NCBI GenBank assembly: GCA_947486885.1
Contig: CANKVQ010000025.1
Coordinates: 1-7,394, forward strand
Source of the DNA: a bacterium
GTDB taxonomy: Bacteria; Babelota; Babeliae; Babelales; JABDEC01
Length of the DNA stretch: 7,394 nucleotides
Direction of reading: 5' to 3'
Position numbers and translations under genes: made by a program
Notes under the pieces: generated by a model
What the model saw: only the letters and a program-made list of their open reading frames with translations
What the model was told of the DNA's origin: nothing
Database searches by the model: none
Part shown: piece by piece, positions 1-6,765 of the stretch
Numbering within the stretch: position 1 is the first letter of the stretch
Layout of the letters: each line of letters opens with the position of its first letter

Positions 1-782
1 ATAGTTCTAATAAATTACAGATTCTAAAAAAACTAGATTCGATTATCGACCAATTAACTAAATTAGAACTTAATAACACTCGCGTTGAAAGCCAAAAATT
101 AATTAAAGAATTTTCACCTGAAGCTTTAAATGACCTTAGTCCAGTAGGTGCCAAGTGGCAACAAGCCGATTATAATCAACAAAAACATCAAACTCAAAAA
201 ATAAAACCCCATACACATAAAAACATTTCTGCCCCACATAAATTAGCTGAACAATTAGAATTAGAATTGACTAGCTTGCAGGACTTAATTCAAGAAAGTC
301 AACTTATTATGCAAATTGAAAAACTAGCTGAAGCTAACGAAACTAAACCAAATAACAATAAAAAGTTAGACCAGCAAAATAAGCCTAGTGCAGCTTCTAA
401 ACGCACCGCATTACGTCAACTTGAAGCAGATTTAATCAGGGTTAATCTACAGTACGAACGACTATTGCGCACCCTGGTCAGCGTTGTGGGAAAAAGCTAT
501 CAACTCGCACCCCAGCTAGTAGAACTCATGCAAACTAAAGTAAGTAAACCCAATAGCGAAATTAGCAAAATTCGGCATTTGGTAAGTTCTATACTAGCAG
601 CAGAATTTGAACTAACAGAACAAATTAAAAAGCAGTTATTAAAACTAGAAGCTCAGACAAACGAATTAAACGATAAAATTATGCTGCTTTTGCCAACCAA
701 AATAGATAAGCCAAGCAAAGCTAGCAAGCAAAACAAGTTGCCAGAAATTAGACAGGCTAGCTCAAGTACCAAAATTAAATAA
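1..782 (+). CDS. Partial gene: lysine/glutamine-rich coiled-coil protein of unknown function (5' end outside window)
   Basis: I do not recognise this family. The frame read from position 3 is open to the TAA at 780-782 and gives 259 visible residues. There is no in-frame ATG until about codon 103, so the gene almost certainly begins left of the window; the in-frame TTG at 267 is not a convincing start. The visible part is highly charged and rich in Lys, Gln, Leu and Glu, with no cysteine and one tryptophan. Helix-forming stretches with Leu/Ile at coiled-coil spacing lie at visible residues about 1-40, 78-112, 132-178 and 186-230. They are separated by polar linkers (His/Gln/Lys-rich about 55-80, Asn/Lys/Ser-rich about 113-132). 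The last 28 residues form a basic Ser/Lys tail. No membrane segment or signal is seen in this part. It converges on ileS. A structural or scaffold-like role would be a guess; codon use resembles that of the neighbours. Confidence 0.75.
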   Translation, partial: SSNKLQILKKLDSIIDQLTKLELNNTRVESQKLIKEFSPEALNDLSPVGAKWQQADYNQQKHQTQKIKPHTHKNISAPHKLAEQLELELTSLQDLIQESQLIMQIEKLAEANETKPNNNKKLDQQNKPSAASKRTALRQLEADLIRVNLQYERLLRTLVSVVGKSYQLAPQLVELMQTKVSKPNSEISKIRHLVSSILAAEFELTEQIKKQLLKLEAQTNELNDKIMLLLPTKIDKPSKASKQNKLPEIRQASSSTKIK

Positions 783-801
783 CGTGCAAAACTTTTCACG
801 T
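782..801 (+). other. Short imperfect palindrome overlapping the stop codon
   Basis: ACGTG (782-786) is matched by CACGT (797-801), and an inner AAAA/TTTT pair extends the symmetry with one bulged C. It begins on the last base of the coding-region stop. A T-run at 808-812 follows about six bases later. It could be a weak first terminator for the coiled-coil gene, but the inner pairing leaves almost no loop, so the folded form is uncertain. Confidence 0.3.
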
Positions 802-820
802 AAATCATTTTTCATTTGAA

Positions 821-876
821 AGAATTGGGCTGCGCGCGGCATAATTGCTAAATCAAAAAGCGCGCAGCCCAATTCT
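821..876. terminator. Perfect 17-bp inverted repeat between convergent genes, probable bidirectional terminator
   Basis: The arm at 821-837 is an exact reverse complement of the arm at 860-876: 17 of 17 pairs, with a GC core GGGCTGCGCGC, around a 22-base loop. It sits between the stop of the plus-strand coiled-coil gene (782) and the stop of minus-strand ileS (896), the usual place for a shared terminator. Neither side has an immediate long T-tract: the plus side continues GTAAAACTAATTT and the minus side TTCAAATGAAAAATG. It is therefore not a textbook intrinsic terminator. It may work as a transcript 3'-end stabiliser, a Rho-assisted end, or a dispersed repeat. Confidence 0.6.
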
Positions 877-895
877 GTAAAACTAATTTAAAATC

Positions 896-3760
896 TTAGT
901 TAGTTTTAAATTTAGGATTAGTTGTTTCGATAAATTTAACCACCCTATCACATCTAATACATAAACCATCTGCTTGGCTAGATAACTCATATTTCCAACA
1001 GCGCGGACATTTATTGCCCGGCGTCGGCGCCACAACAATCTTAATTCCAGTTAATTGTGAATCAGGCAAATCAGTTGAATTTTCAACTATTTGAACTTTA
1101 GAAGTTATCATAAATTCTTGTAAAAAATCTGTGACAACTTGATTATTACTACTATTTAAAATACTAGTTAGCGCGCCGAGATATTCTTGCTTAGCTACTG
1201 GAGTAGCAAAATCAATAGTCACAGTTGCTTCCAGCGAATGCTTAATTAAGCCAATTTCACGTTGATTTTCGATCGCTCGCAAAATCGCCGACCGCAATTG
1301 TAAAACTTTATCCCAAGCTGCTAAATCTAAATTTAGCTCTAGAATAAAATCTAGATTTGTAAAATCCTGCAAGTGTATCGAGCGCAATTTAGTTGCTTGA
1401 TAATGGTCTGAAATTTGTTCAGCCGTAAAAGATAAAATCGGCGCCATTAATTTCGTTAGTGTATCGAGTATAATCCAACTGACGGTTTGCGCTGATTGAC
1501 GGACTAGTCCGTCTGGTTGCTCACAGTATAGTCTATCTTTAATAATATCAAGATAGAAAGCACTTAAATCTTTGGTACAATACTCAGCTAGCTCATGAAA
1601 AACTGCTGTAAAACGTGCTTCACGATAAGCAATTTGAATCGATTTGCTTAGTTTGCCCAGTTGATATAGCGCAAATAGATCGATTGCAGACATCTTGGGC
1701 AATCTAACGCAATTAAATTGCGGATTAAAGTCATAAAGATTAGAAAGTAAAAATCTAGCAGTATTGCGAATTTTACGATGCACTTCTTTGACATTATTTA
1801 ATAACTCAGACGACACTACGACTTCGTTACCAAGATCATTCGCGGCGACCCATAATCTTAAACCATCAGTGCCTAAATCTTTAATAATATCCTGTGGCGT
1901 CACCACGTTACCTAAAGACTTAGACATTTTGCGACCTTGCGCATCTACGGTATAGCCGTGCGTAACAATCGATTTAGTATTCCCCTGCCCGGCTTCAACT
2001 ACTAAACTAGTTAATAATGAACTCTGAAACCAGCCGCGCGCTTGATCACGACCCTCTAGATACACATCTGCTGGGAAAGCTAGCTCGGGATTTTGTTTTA
2101 GCACAGCATAATGCGAGACACCAGAATCAAACCAAACATCTAAAATATCTTGTTCTTTACGCAAATTAGTACTACTACAATTAGCACAATTTAAATTATT
2201 AATTTTATTTAATAATTCTGAGATCTCAATATTATTCCAATATTCTACACCAGTTTTTTCAATCCCTTGAGCAACTTGTTCAATTAATTCTGGTGTTAAA
2301 TAAGCGTGATCACAATCTTGACATAAAAGCGCTGGGATTGGCACGCCCCACACTCTTTGGCGTGACAAACACCACTCTAAACGATTATCGATCGTGGCTT
2401 TCAAATTATTACCAGCCCGCTCTGGTACAAAAGTAACTTGATCTAAAGCTTTACGAGCCTGAATTTGTAAATTTTCATGTGATAAATCACAAAACCACTG
2501 GCTAGTCGCTCTGAAAATTAAGCCCCCACGACAACGCCAACAATGCGGATAACTATGCTTAATCGAACTTTTATAAAATAATTTATTTAATTCTGCTAAT
2601 TTTTTAATGACCCAAATTTGTCCGTCAGCTACTGACATGTCCAATAACTCTTTAGGCTCTATTTCAGCTGTATATTTTCCATCGGGGCTAATGGGTGAAT
2701 AAATCTCTAAATTATAACGTCGACCCATTTCATAATCTTCTGGTCCACACCCTGGTGCACTATGCACACAAGCTGTACCATCAGTTACCGAGACAAATGG
2801 GTCTAGTAAAATCGGCACCTGAAAATTAGCAATAAACGGATGCTGTACTTTTAAATTTAATAATTTCTCTGAATTGAATTCTGCGATTACCTGTTTTTCA
2901 ATTTGCTTAGTAGCACAAATTTGCTCAGCTAATTGTGCGCCAACTATAAAATACTGGTCAGTTGTACTATCATGTAAAACTTGGTATTTAGTCTTGGGTT
3001 TTAAAAATACTGCACGATTTAGTGGCAAAGTCCAAGGCGTAGTGGTCCAGACTAATAAACTAACTGATTTAGTATTTAACTCAGGAAATTCTGGCCACAA
3101 ATTTTTAATTTCAACTGGTCCTAGTGTAAATAAAACATAGATCGACGGATCTTTACGATCTTGATACTCAATCTCTGCTGAAGCTAGTGTGGTTTGACAT
3201 GCTGGACACCAAGCAACAGTTTTATTTTTGCGCTCGATATAACCCTGTGCCACAAATTTACCAAAGGCCCGTAAAATATCCGCTTCGTATTTATAATTCA
3301 TGGTGAGATATGGCCGATCCCAATCCATTAATACGCCCAATTTTTTAAATTCAGCTCGTTGAATGTCGACCCACCCCTGTGCATATTCACGGCAAGCTTT
3401 ACGCAAAGCTATCGGCTCTAAACCTGGTGTTTGCTCAGTTACTTTAATTTCAATTGGCAGACCATGACAATCCCAACCTGGTGTAACCGGCACATGCTTG
3501 CCACTCATGCGTTGCGCCTTAGTAACTATATCTTTTAAAATCTTATTATAAGCATGCCCCAAGTGTATATGGCCATTCGCATAGGGTGGTCCATCATGTA
3601 AAATAAATTTTTCTTTACCCTGATTATGTACAAAACTTTGCGCTGCTAAATTTTCTTGCGCCCAACGTTCTAAAATTATTGGATCATCAATCTTATGATC
3701 AGCCCGAATTGGAAATTCTGTATGTGGCAAATTTAAGGTTTTCTTGTAATCTACAGACAT
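896..3760 (-). CDS. ileS: Isoleucyl-tRNA synthetase
   Basis: This cytoplasmic class I aminoacyl-tRNA synthetase joins isoleucine to tRNA-Ile using ATP and edits mischarged valine. The 954-residue product is complete and close to the usual bacterial length (E. coli about 938). Visible landmarks in order: PPYANGHIHLGH with the HIGH-type motif at 66-69; GWDCHGLPIE at about 95-104; the CP1 editing domain with WTTTPWTLP at 238-246 and HSAPGCGPEDY at 333-343; RQRVWGVPIP at 467-476; DVWFDSG at 541-547; ARGWFQSS at 574-581; KMSKS at 611-615; then the helical anticodon-binding domain. Cysteine pairs C185/C188 with C407/C410, C480/C483 with C525/C528, and C918/C921 with C934/C937 suggest three zinc knuckles. 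The last is the C-terminal finger of the common bacterial type. The ATG at 3758-3760 fits the family N-terminus (YKKTLNLPHTEFPIR) and has a weak GAGAA ribosome site five bases upstream. The gene lies downstream of ftsW after a 140-base gap with a terminator-like hairpin, so it is probably transcribed separately. No T-box leader is seen. Confidence 0.98.
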   Translation of the reverse strand: MSVDYKKTLNLPHTEFPIRADHKIDDPIILERWAQENLAAQSFVHNQGKEKFILHDGPPYANGHIHLGHAYNKILKDIVTKAQRMSGKHVPVTPGWDCHGLPIEIKVTEQTPGLEPIALRKACREYAQGWVDIQRAEFKKLGVLMDWDRPYLTMNYKYEADILRAFGKFVAQGYIERKNKTVAWCPACQTTLASAEIEYQDRKDPSIYVLFTLGPVEIKNLWPEFPELNTKSVSLLVWTTTPWTLPLNRAVFLKPKTKYQVLHDSTTDQYFIVGAQLAEQICATKQIEKQVIAEFNSEKLLNLKVQHPFIANFQVPILLDPFVSVTDGTACVHSAPGCGPEDYEMGRRYNLEIYSPISPDGKYTAEIEPKELLDMSVADGQIWVIKKLAELNKLFYKSSIKHSYPHCWRCRGGLIFRATSQWFCDLSHENLQIQARKALDQVTFVPERAGNNLKATIDNRLEWCLSRQRVWGVPIPALLCQDCDHAYLTPELIEQVAQGIEKTGVEYWNNIEISELLNKINNLNCANCSSTNLRKEQDILDVWFDSGVSHYAVLKQNPELAFPADVYLEGRDQARGWFQSSLLTSLVVEAGQGNTKSIVTHGYTVDAQGRKMSKSLGNVVTPQDIIKDLGTDGLRLWVAANDLGNEVVVSSELLNNVKEVHRKIRNTARFLLSNLYDFNPQFNCVRLPKMSAIDLFALYQLGKLSKSIQIAYREARFTAVFHELAEYCTKDLSAFYLDIIKDRLYCEQPDGLVRQSAQTVSWIILDTLTKLMAPILSFTAEQISDHYQATKLRSIHLQDFTNLDFILELNLDLAAWDKVLQLRSAILRAIENQREIGLIKHSLEATVTIDFATPVAKQEYLGALTSILNSSNNQVVTDFLQEFMITSKVQIVENSTDLPDSQLTGIKIVVAPTPGNKCPRCWKYELSSQADGLCIRCDRVVKFIETTNPKFKTN

Positions 3761-3782
3761 GCTTGTTCTCGCTTTAGAATTT

Positions 3783-3811
3783 ACTATAGACTTGCTATAG
3801 GTAAGTGAATT
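3783..3811 (-). promoter_or_regulatory. Candidate ileS promoter (weak)
   Basis: On the minus strand TATAGT (3783-3788) resembles a -10 element and would start transcription about 15 bases before the ileS ATG. Upstream matches to a -35 box are poor: TTCACT at a 15-base spacing or ATTCAC at 16. The palindromic hexamer CTATAG occurs twice here (3784-3789 and 3795-3800), 11 bases apart. The position between an upstream hairpin and the gene is the best argument; the boxes themselves are unconvincing. Confidence 0.3.
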
Positions 3812-3828
3812 TTTAATTAAATAACAAA

Positions 3829-3878
3829 ATTTCTGCTAACTATAAACCTAATTAATAGGGTAATAGATTAACAGAAAT
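3829..3878 (-). terminator. Probable intrinsic terminator of the murD-ftsW transcript
   Basis: On the minus strand the arm AUUUCUGUUAA (3878-3868) pairs with UUAGCAGAAAU (3839-3829): 11 pairs, one of them a U-G wobble. The inner part adds CUAU/AUAG and CCUA/UAGG pairs around a five-base loop, so most of the segment folds as one imperfect hairpin. The 3' arm runs into the U-rich trailer UUUGUUAUUU. It begins 22 bases after the ftsW stop and ends before the candidate ileS promoter, the expected place for a terminator. The stem is AT-rich, so termination may be partial and leave some read-through into ileS. Confidence 0.5.
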
Positions 3879-3900
3879 AATTAAATTTTATGACTATTTA

Positions 3901-5013
3901 TTAGCGATAATCACGCACACAACTAATTATCACCCCTGCCATTAGGCAGTTAGCAATAATTGCTGCCCCACCATAACTTACAAATGGCAACCCGATCCCC
4001 TTAGTGGGAAATAAACCAGCCGAAACACAAAGATTAATTAAAGCTTGTAAAGTATTAAAGACAATAAAACTAAGTGTCACAAAAATAGCAAAATAATCTT
4101 TTAGCATTAAAGCAATTTTAATACCCAAATAAGCAAATAATAGATAAATAGTAATTAGAGCTAACGCTCCCACAAAACCAGTTTCTTCGGCTATAATCGA
4201 AAAAATAAAATCAGTATGCTGCATCGGCAAATAAAAAAACTTTTGCTTTGAATTAGAAATCCCCACACCAAATGCACCACCAGAACCGATCGCTATTAAA
4301 GACTGAATCACTTGAAAACCTGCACCCTTAGGATCTTCCCACGGATTCAAAAAAGTTAATACTCGTTTTAAGCGATACGCTTTAGTCATGATTAAATAAA
4401 CTAAAGCAGGCAAGCTCAATAACAATATGCTAAGTAAATACTTTAATTTAAATCTAGCGATAAATAATAAAATAAAAATTGTAGCGCATAATGTAACTGT
4501 TAAGCCAAAATCTGGTTGTCGTAATAATATTAAACTAGAAACACCAGTAATCAAGCCAATTGGTATAGCAGTTTTTAAAAAAAGCCCTTTTTGAAACCAA
4601 TGTTTTTCTAATAGATAGGCTATGTATAACAAGAGCGTCCATTTAAGTAATTCGCTAGGCTGAAAACCAAAACCACCCATAAATAACCAGCGGCTAGAAC
4701 CATGAATTTTAGGCGCAAATTTGGGGATTAAAGTTAAAATAGTTAAGCATAGTGAACCTAAGAATGCCCATGGGACCAGCTGTTTAATTTTATTTAATGG
4801 GATCGCTGCAATTACAAACATGCCAATTAAACCCAGCACTAAGCAAATTAACTGCTTTTTCATAAAATAAGCTGCTGACCCGTAATTTTCTAACGCAAAA
4901 ATTGAGCTGGCAGAATAGACAAAAACTATCCCTATCGTAACTAATAAGGCCAACAAACCAAACAAATATTGGACATCTAAACGCAGTCTTTGCCGCGCAC
5001 TATATTGATTCAT
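3901..5013 (-). CDS. ftsW: SEDS-family peptidoglycan glycosyltransferase FtsW
   Basis: This is a polytopic inner-membrane enzyme that polymerises lipid II into glycan strands, working with a class B penicillin-binding protein at the septum. The 370-residue protein has about ten hydrophobic segments (first at about 15-36, last at about 342-366) and a large loop between the seventh and eighth. Family signatures seen: VYSASS at 32-37, HGSSRWL at 104-110, QPSELLKW at 118-125, RQPDFG at 165-170, GAGFQVIQSLIAIGSGG at 230-246, YLPMQHTDFIF at 261-271, and PTKGIGLPFVSYGG at 336-349. D268 in HTDF matches the catalytic aspartate of SEDS enzymes. Two positions differ from the usual motifs: Met264 stands where PE-x-HTDF normally has Glu, and SYGG is followed by AA, not SS. 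The ATG at 5013 fits the family start but has no visible Shine-Dalgarno. The paralogue RodA is the main alternative; adjacency to murD favours FtsW. It lies 45 bases downstream of murD on the same strand. Confidence 0.9.
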   Translation of the reverse strand: MNQYSARQRLRLDVQYLFGLLALLVTIGIVFVYSASSIFALENYGSAAYFMKKQLICLVLGLIGMFVIAAIPLNKIKQLVPWAFLGSLCLTILTLIPKFAPKIHGSSRWLFMGGFGFQPSELLKWTLLLYIAYLLEKHWFQKGLFLKTAIPIGLITGVSSLILLRQPDFGLTVTLCATIFILLFIARFKLKYLLSILLLSLPALVYLIMTKAYRLKRVLTFLNPWEDPKGAGFQVIQSLIAIGSGGAFGVGISNSKQKFFYLPMQHTDFIFSIIAEETGFVGALALITIYLLFAYLGIKIALMLKDYFAIFVTLSFIVFNTLQALINLCVSAGLFPTKGIGLPFVSYGGAAIIANCLMAGVIISCVRDYR

Positions 5014-5025
5014 ATTAAATAAGCT

Positions 5026-5034
5026 AGTATAGCA
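5026..5034 (-). promoter_or_regulatory. Candidate extended -10 promoter just before ftsW
   Basis: The minus strand reads TGCTATACT at 5034-5026, which fits an extended -10 (TGn followed by TATACT). A TTGACT lies upstream at a 13-base spacing, too short for a normal -35 pair, so the extended -10 would have to carry the promoter. Transcription would begin about six bases before the ftsW ATG. That would agree with the absence of a ribosome-binding site, but this is inference from position and motif only. Confidence 0.35.
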
Positions 5035-5058
5035 CCAAGAGACAAGTCAATAATTAAA

Positions 5059-6513
5059 TTAATTATTTAAAACTAATTTTTTAAACTCTTGCCCGCGTAC
5101 CATGTAGTTCTTGAAAAGATCATAACTCGAACCAGATGGTGAAAACAACACGTTATCACTTGGTTCAGCTATTTCCCAGACGTGTGCTACTATATCTGAC
5201 AAATCGGCACAAACTAAGCTATTCAAATTATGTAAGTCACACCATTTTTTTAGAACTTGCGCTTCGCCACCAAAAATAATTACTTGTTTTAGATTTTTAT
5301 ATTTTATTAATTCACTAATAAATTTATCCCGTTTCACACCCTTACCAAGACCCCCTAAAATTAAAATTATTGGACTAGTTGCAACTTTATTAGTCAAACA
5401 ATTGAGTGCTGCCAATGTTGCTTCAGGTACAGTAGATTTCGAATCGTTATAAAATTTCACACCATTGATTTCAGCGAAAAATTCTACTCGGTGCTCGATA
5501 CCCGCAAATTTATAGTCACGTAAAATATTTATTAAATTATTAACTTCGCTCACTGGCACACTAGGCTTACTAACACTTAGTAAATTATTATTTACCAGAT
5601 CTAAAAACCCTACTATAGCTACCCAATTAATCAATAAGATACTCGCATCTAGCTCAGCAACCCGAATCAAGTTAGTCACCCTGCCCGCTTGCTCCCGTAC
5701 AATAAAATCAGCGCGCACGTAATACAAATTATTTATTATTCCCAAATTTATTAGTCCCGAAAATTTTTCTGAACCAAAAAAATTTAATTTACTTTTAATT
5801 TTATCTAAATTCAAAAGCTCTAAGTTATCTAATAACTCATTGGGCAATAAACTAATCCCAGCAGCTTCTTGCAACTCAAATAATCTTAATTTTGCTTTAA
5901 AATATTCTGTTAAATTATTATGTCTATCCAAGTGATTGGCACAAAAATTGGTCCAAAGCGCACCCTGTGCACAAAAATTTTGGACTTGTTCTAACTGAAA
6001 ACTAGATAGCTCTAGCACTACTAGATCTAAATTAGCTTGCTGGTCAATCAAGTCGCACATACCGACACCAATATTACCACCGACAGCGACACGTAAATTT
6101 AATTTAGTTAATAGTTCAGCTAACACAGTTGTAATGGTAGTTTTACCAAGCGAACCAGTAATCGCTAAAATTGGTTTATGAAAATTAGCTGCAAATAAAT
6201 CAAGTTCAGAATAAAATTTATGTTTATAAGCCTTATAATCACGCAAATCTACGCCCGGACTGGGAATAACAATGTCAGTAAAATTCAGAAAATCTGCTAA
6301 TTTAGTTGCTTGTGATACACCCAAAATAGCTAATTGTGCTAGCTCTTCTGGGCTTAATTCTCGTTGCTCAAAAACTATTAAATCAAAATTACTAGATTTA
6401 AGATTATTTAAATTAGCTTGAAAGTTTATTTTTTGCGTAGCCAAATATTTTAAGATCGACCAGCCAACAATTCCCAGACCCCACATGCCAATTTTTTGTT
6501 TAGCTAATTTCAC
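5059..6513 (-). CDS. murD: UDP-N-acetylmuramoyl-L-alanine--D-glutamate ligase MurD, divergent motifs
   Basis: MurD is a cytoplasmic ATP-dependent ligase that adds D-glutamate to UDP-MurNAc-L-alanine in peptidoglycan precursor synthesis. Numbered from the upstream GTG at 6549, the visible motifs are: N-terminal Rossmann-like GLGIVGWS (24-31), P-loop TGSLGKTT (131-138), GGNIG (157-161), ELSSFQLE (180-187), NHLDRH (205-210), YFKAKLR with K220 as the likely carbamylated lysine, HRVE (353-356), NDSKST (368-373), GGLGKG (399-404) and SPSGSSYDLF (470-479). Three sites differ from the family norm: P-loop GSLGKTT for GTNGKTT, NDSKSTV for NDSKATN, and GGLGKG for GGxDKG. I prefer the GTG at 6513 as start: AGGTG lies four bases upstream, and the product (484 residues) begins just before the nucleotide-binding fold. 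The GTG at 6549 (496 residues) falls inside a likely -10 element. Both are longer than the about 440 typical of the family. The gene is followed by ftsW after 45 bases. Confidence 0.93.
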   Translation of the reverse strand: MKLAKQKIGMWGLGIVGWSILKYLATQKINFQANLNNLKSSNFDLIVFEQRELSPEELAQLAILGVSQATKLADFLNFTDIVIPSPGVDLRDYKAYKHKFYSELDLFAANFHKPILAITGSLGKTTITTVLAELLTKLNLRVAVGGNIGVGMCDLIDQQANLDLVVLELSSFQLEQVQNFCAQGALWTNFCANHLDRHNNLTEYFKAKLRLFELQEAAGISLLPNELLDNLELLNLDKIKSKLNFFGSEKFSGLINLGIINNLYYVRADFIVREQAGRVTNLIRVAELDASILLINWVAIVGFLDLVNNNLLSVSKPSVPVSEVNNLINILRDYKFAGIEHRVEFFAEINGVKFYNDSKSTVPEATLAALNCLTNKVATSPIILILGGLGKGVKRDKFISELIKYKNLKQVIIFGGEAQVLKKWCDLHNLNSLVCADLSDIVAHVWEIAEPSDNVLFSPSGSSYDLFKNYMVRGQEFKKLVLNN

Positions 6514-6524
6514 AAGACACCTAA
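6514..6524 (-). promoter_or_regulatory. Ribosome-binding site deciding the murD start
   Basis: Immediately upstream of the GTG at 6513 the minus strand reads TTAGGTGTCTT. AGGTG matches the right half of the AAGGAGGTGATC consensus and sits four bases from the start codon, the spacing expected for that half. The alternative GTG at 6549 has only a GAG about 12 bases away. Confidence 0.5.
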
Positions 6525-6539
6525 TTTTCGTCCTGGCCC

Positions 6540-6549
6540 TTATATACAC
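6540..6549 (-). promoter_or_regulatory. Candidate -10 element of the murD promoter
   Basis: The minus strand reads GTGTATATAA here, containing TATATA. TTACGA lies about 18 bases upstream as a poor -35 candidate. Transcription from it would start around 6533, giving a leader of about 20 bases before the GTG at 6513. An identical 10-mer faces the other way at 6617-6626. Confidence 0.35.
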
Positions 6550-6616
6550 AACAATAGAGCTCTTTCGTAACTATCTTGTAAACTTACTACAGAAGAAGTC
6601 TATTGATTCTCCATAA

Positions 6617-6627
6617 GTGTATATAAT
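6617..6627 (+). promoter_or_regulatory. Candidate -10 element for the right-hand plus-strand gene
   Basis: GTGTATATAAT contains a consensus TATAAT at 6622-6627. A TTGATT at 6603-6608 is only 13 bases away, so no well-spaced -35 is visible. If used, the leader before the ATG at 6766 would be about 130 bases of AT-rich sequence in which I see no recognisable riboswitch. It mirrors the element at 6540-6549. Confidence 0.35.
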
Positions 6628-6750
6628 TTTTAATTAAATGTAGCGAGCGATTCATGCTAATAACAGATAAATCTATTTATTTTTGTGATAAACTTCCAAA
6701 AAATATTTAGCTCTAATAGATTTAACCTTAAAATTATCTAATTAACTTAC

Positions 6751-6754
6751 GGAG
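6751..6754 (+). promoter_or_regulatory. Ribosome-binding site of the exported-protein gene
   Basis: GGAG lies 11 bases before the ATG at 6766-6768. The spacing is slightly long but acceptable, and it supports that start codon. Confidence 0.55.
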
Positions 6755-6765
6755 CAAATATAAAC

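Noticed and set aside
267..269. TTG as the start of the left-hand coiled-coil gene
   Set aside because: The same frame is open and similar in composition for 88 codons upstream to the window edge, and there is no ribosome site before the TTG.
1764..1955. Open reading frame antisense to ileS
   Set aside because: It lies wholly inside the conserved coding region of ileS on the other strand, has no ribosome site, and its product has no recognisable features.
2874..3140. Second open frame antisense to ileS
   Set aside because: It is a shadow of the IleS editing-domain region; the cysteine-rich product looks like the reverse reading of a conserved gene.
3761..3900. T-box riboswitch leader for ileS
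   Set aside because: The 140-base spacer has no T-box consensus and is too short for a full leader; the visible hairpin fits a terminator of the upstream gene.
5049..5067. AT-only palindrome (AATAATTA, three-base loop, TAATTATT) at the murD stop
   Set aside because: It contains no G or C pairs and such palindromes are expected often in DNA this AT-rich; it is too weak to call a terminator.
6547..6549. GTG at 6549 as the murD start
   Set aside because: It overlaps a probable -10 element, adds 12 residues not needed for the fold, and has a poorer ribosome site than the GTG at 6513.
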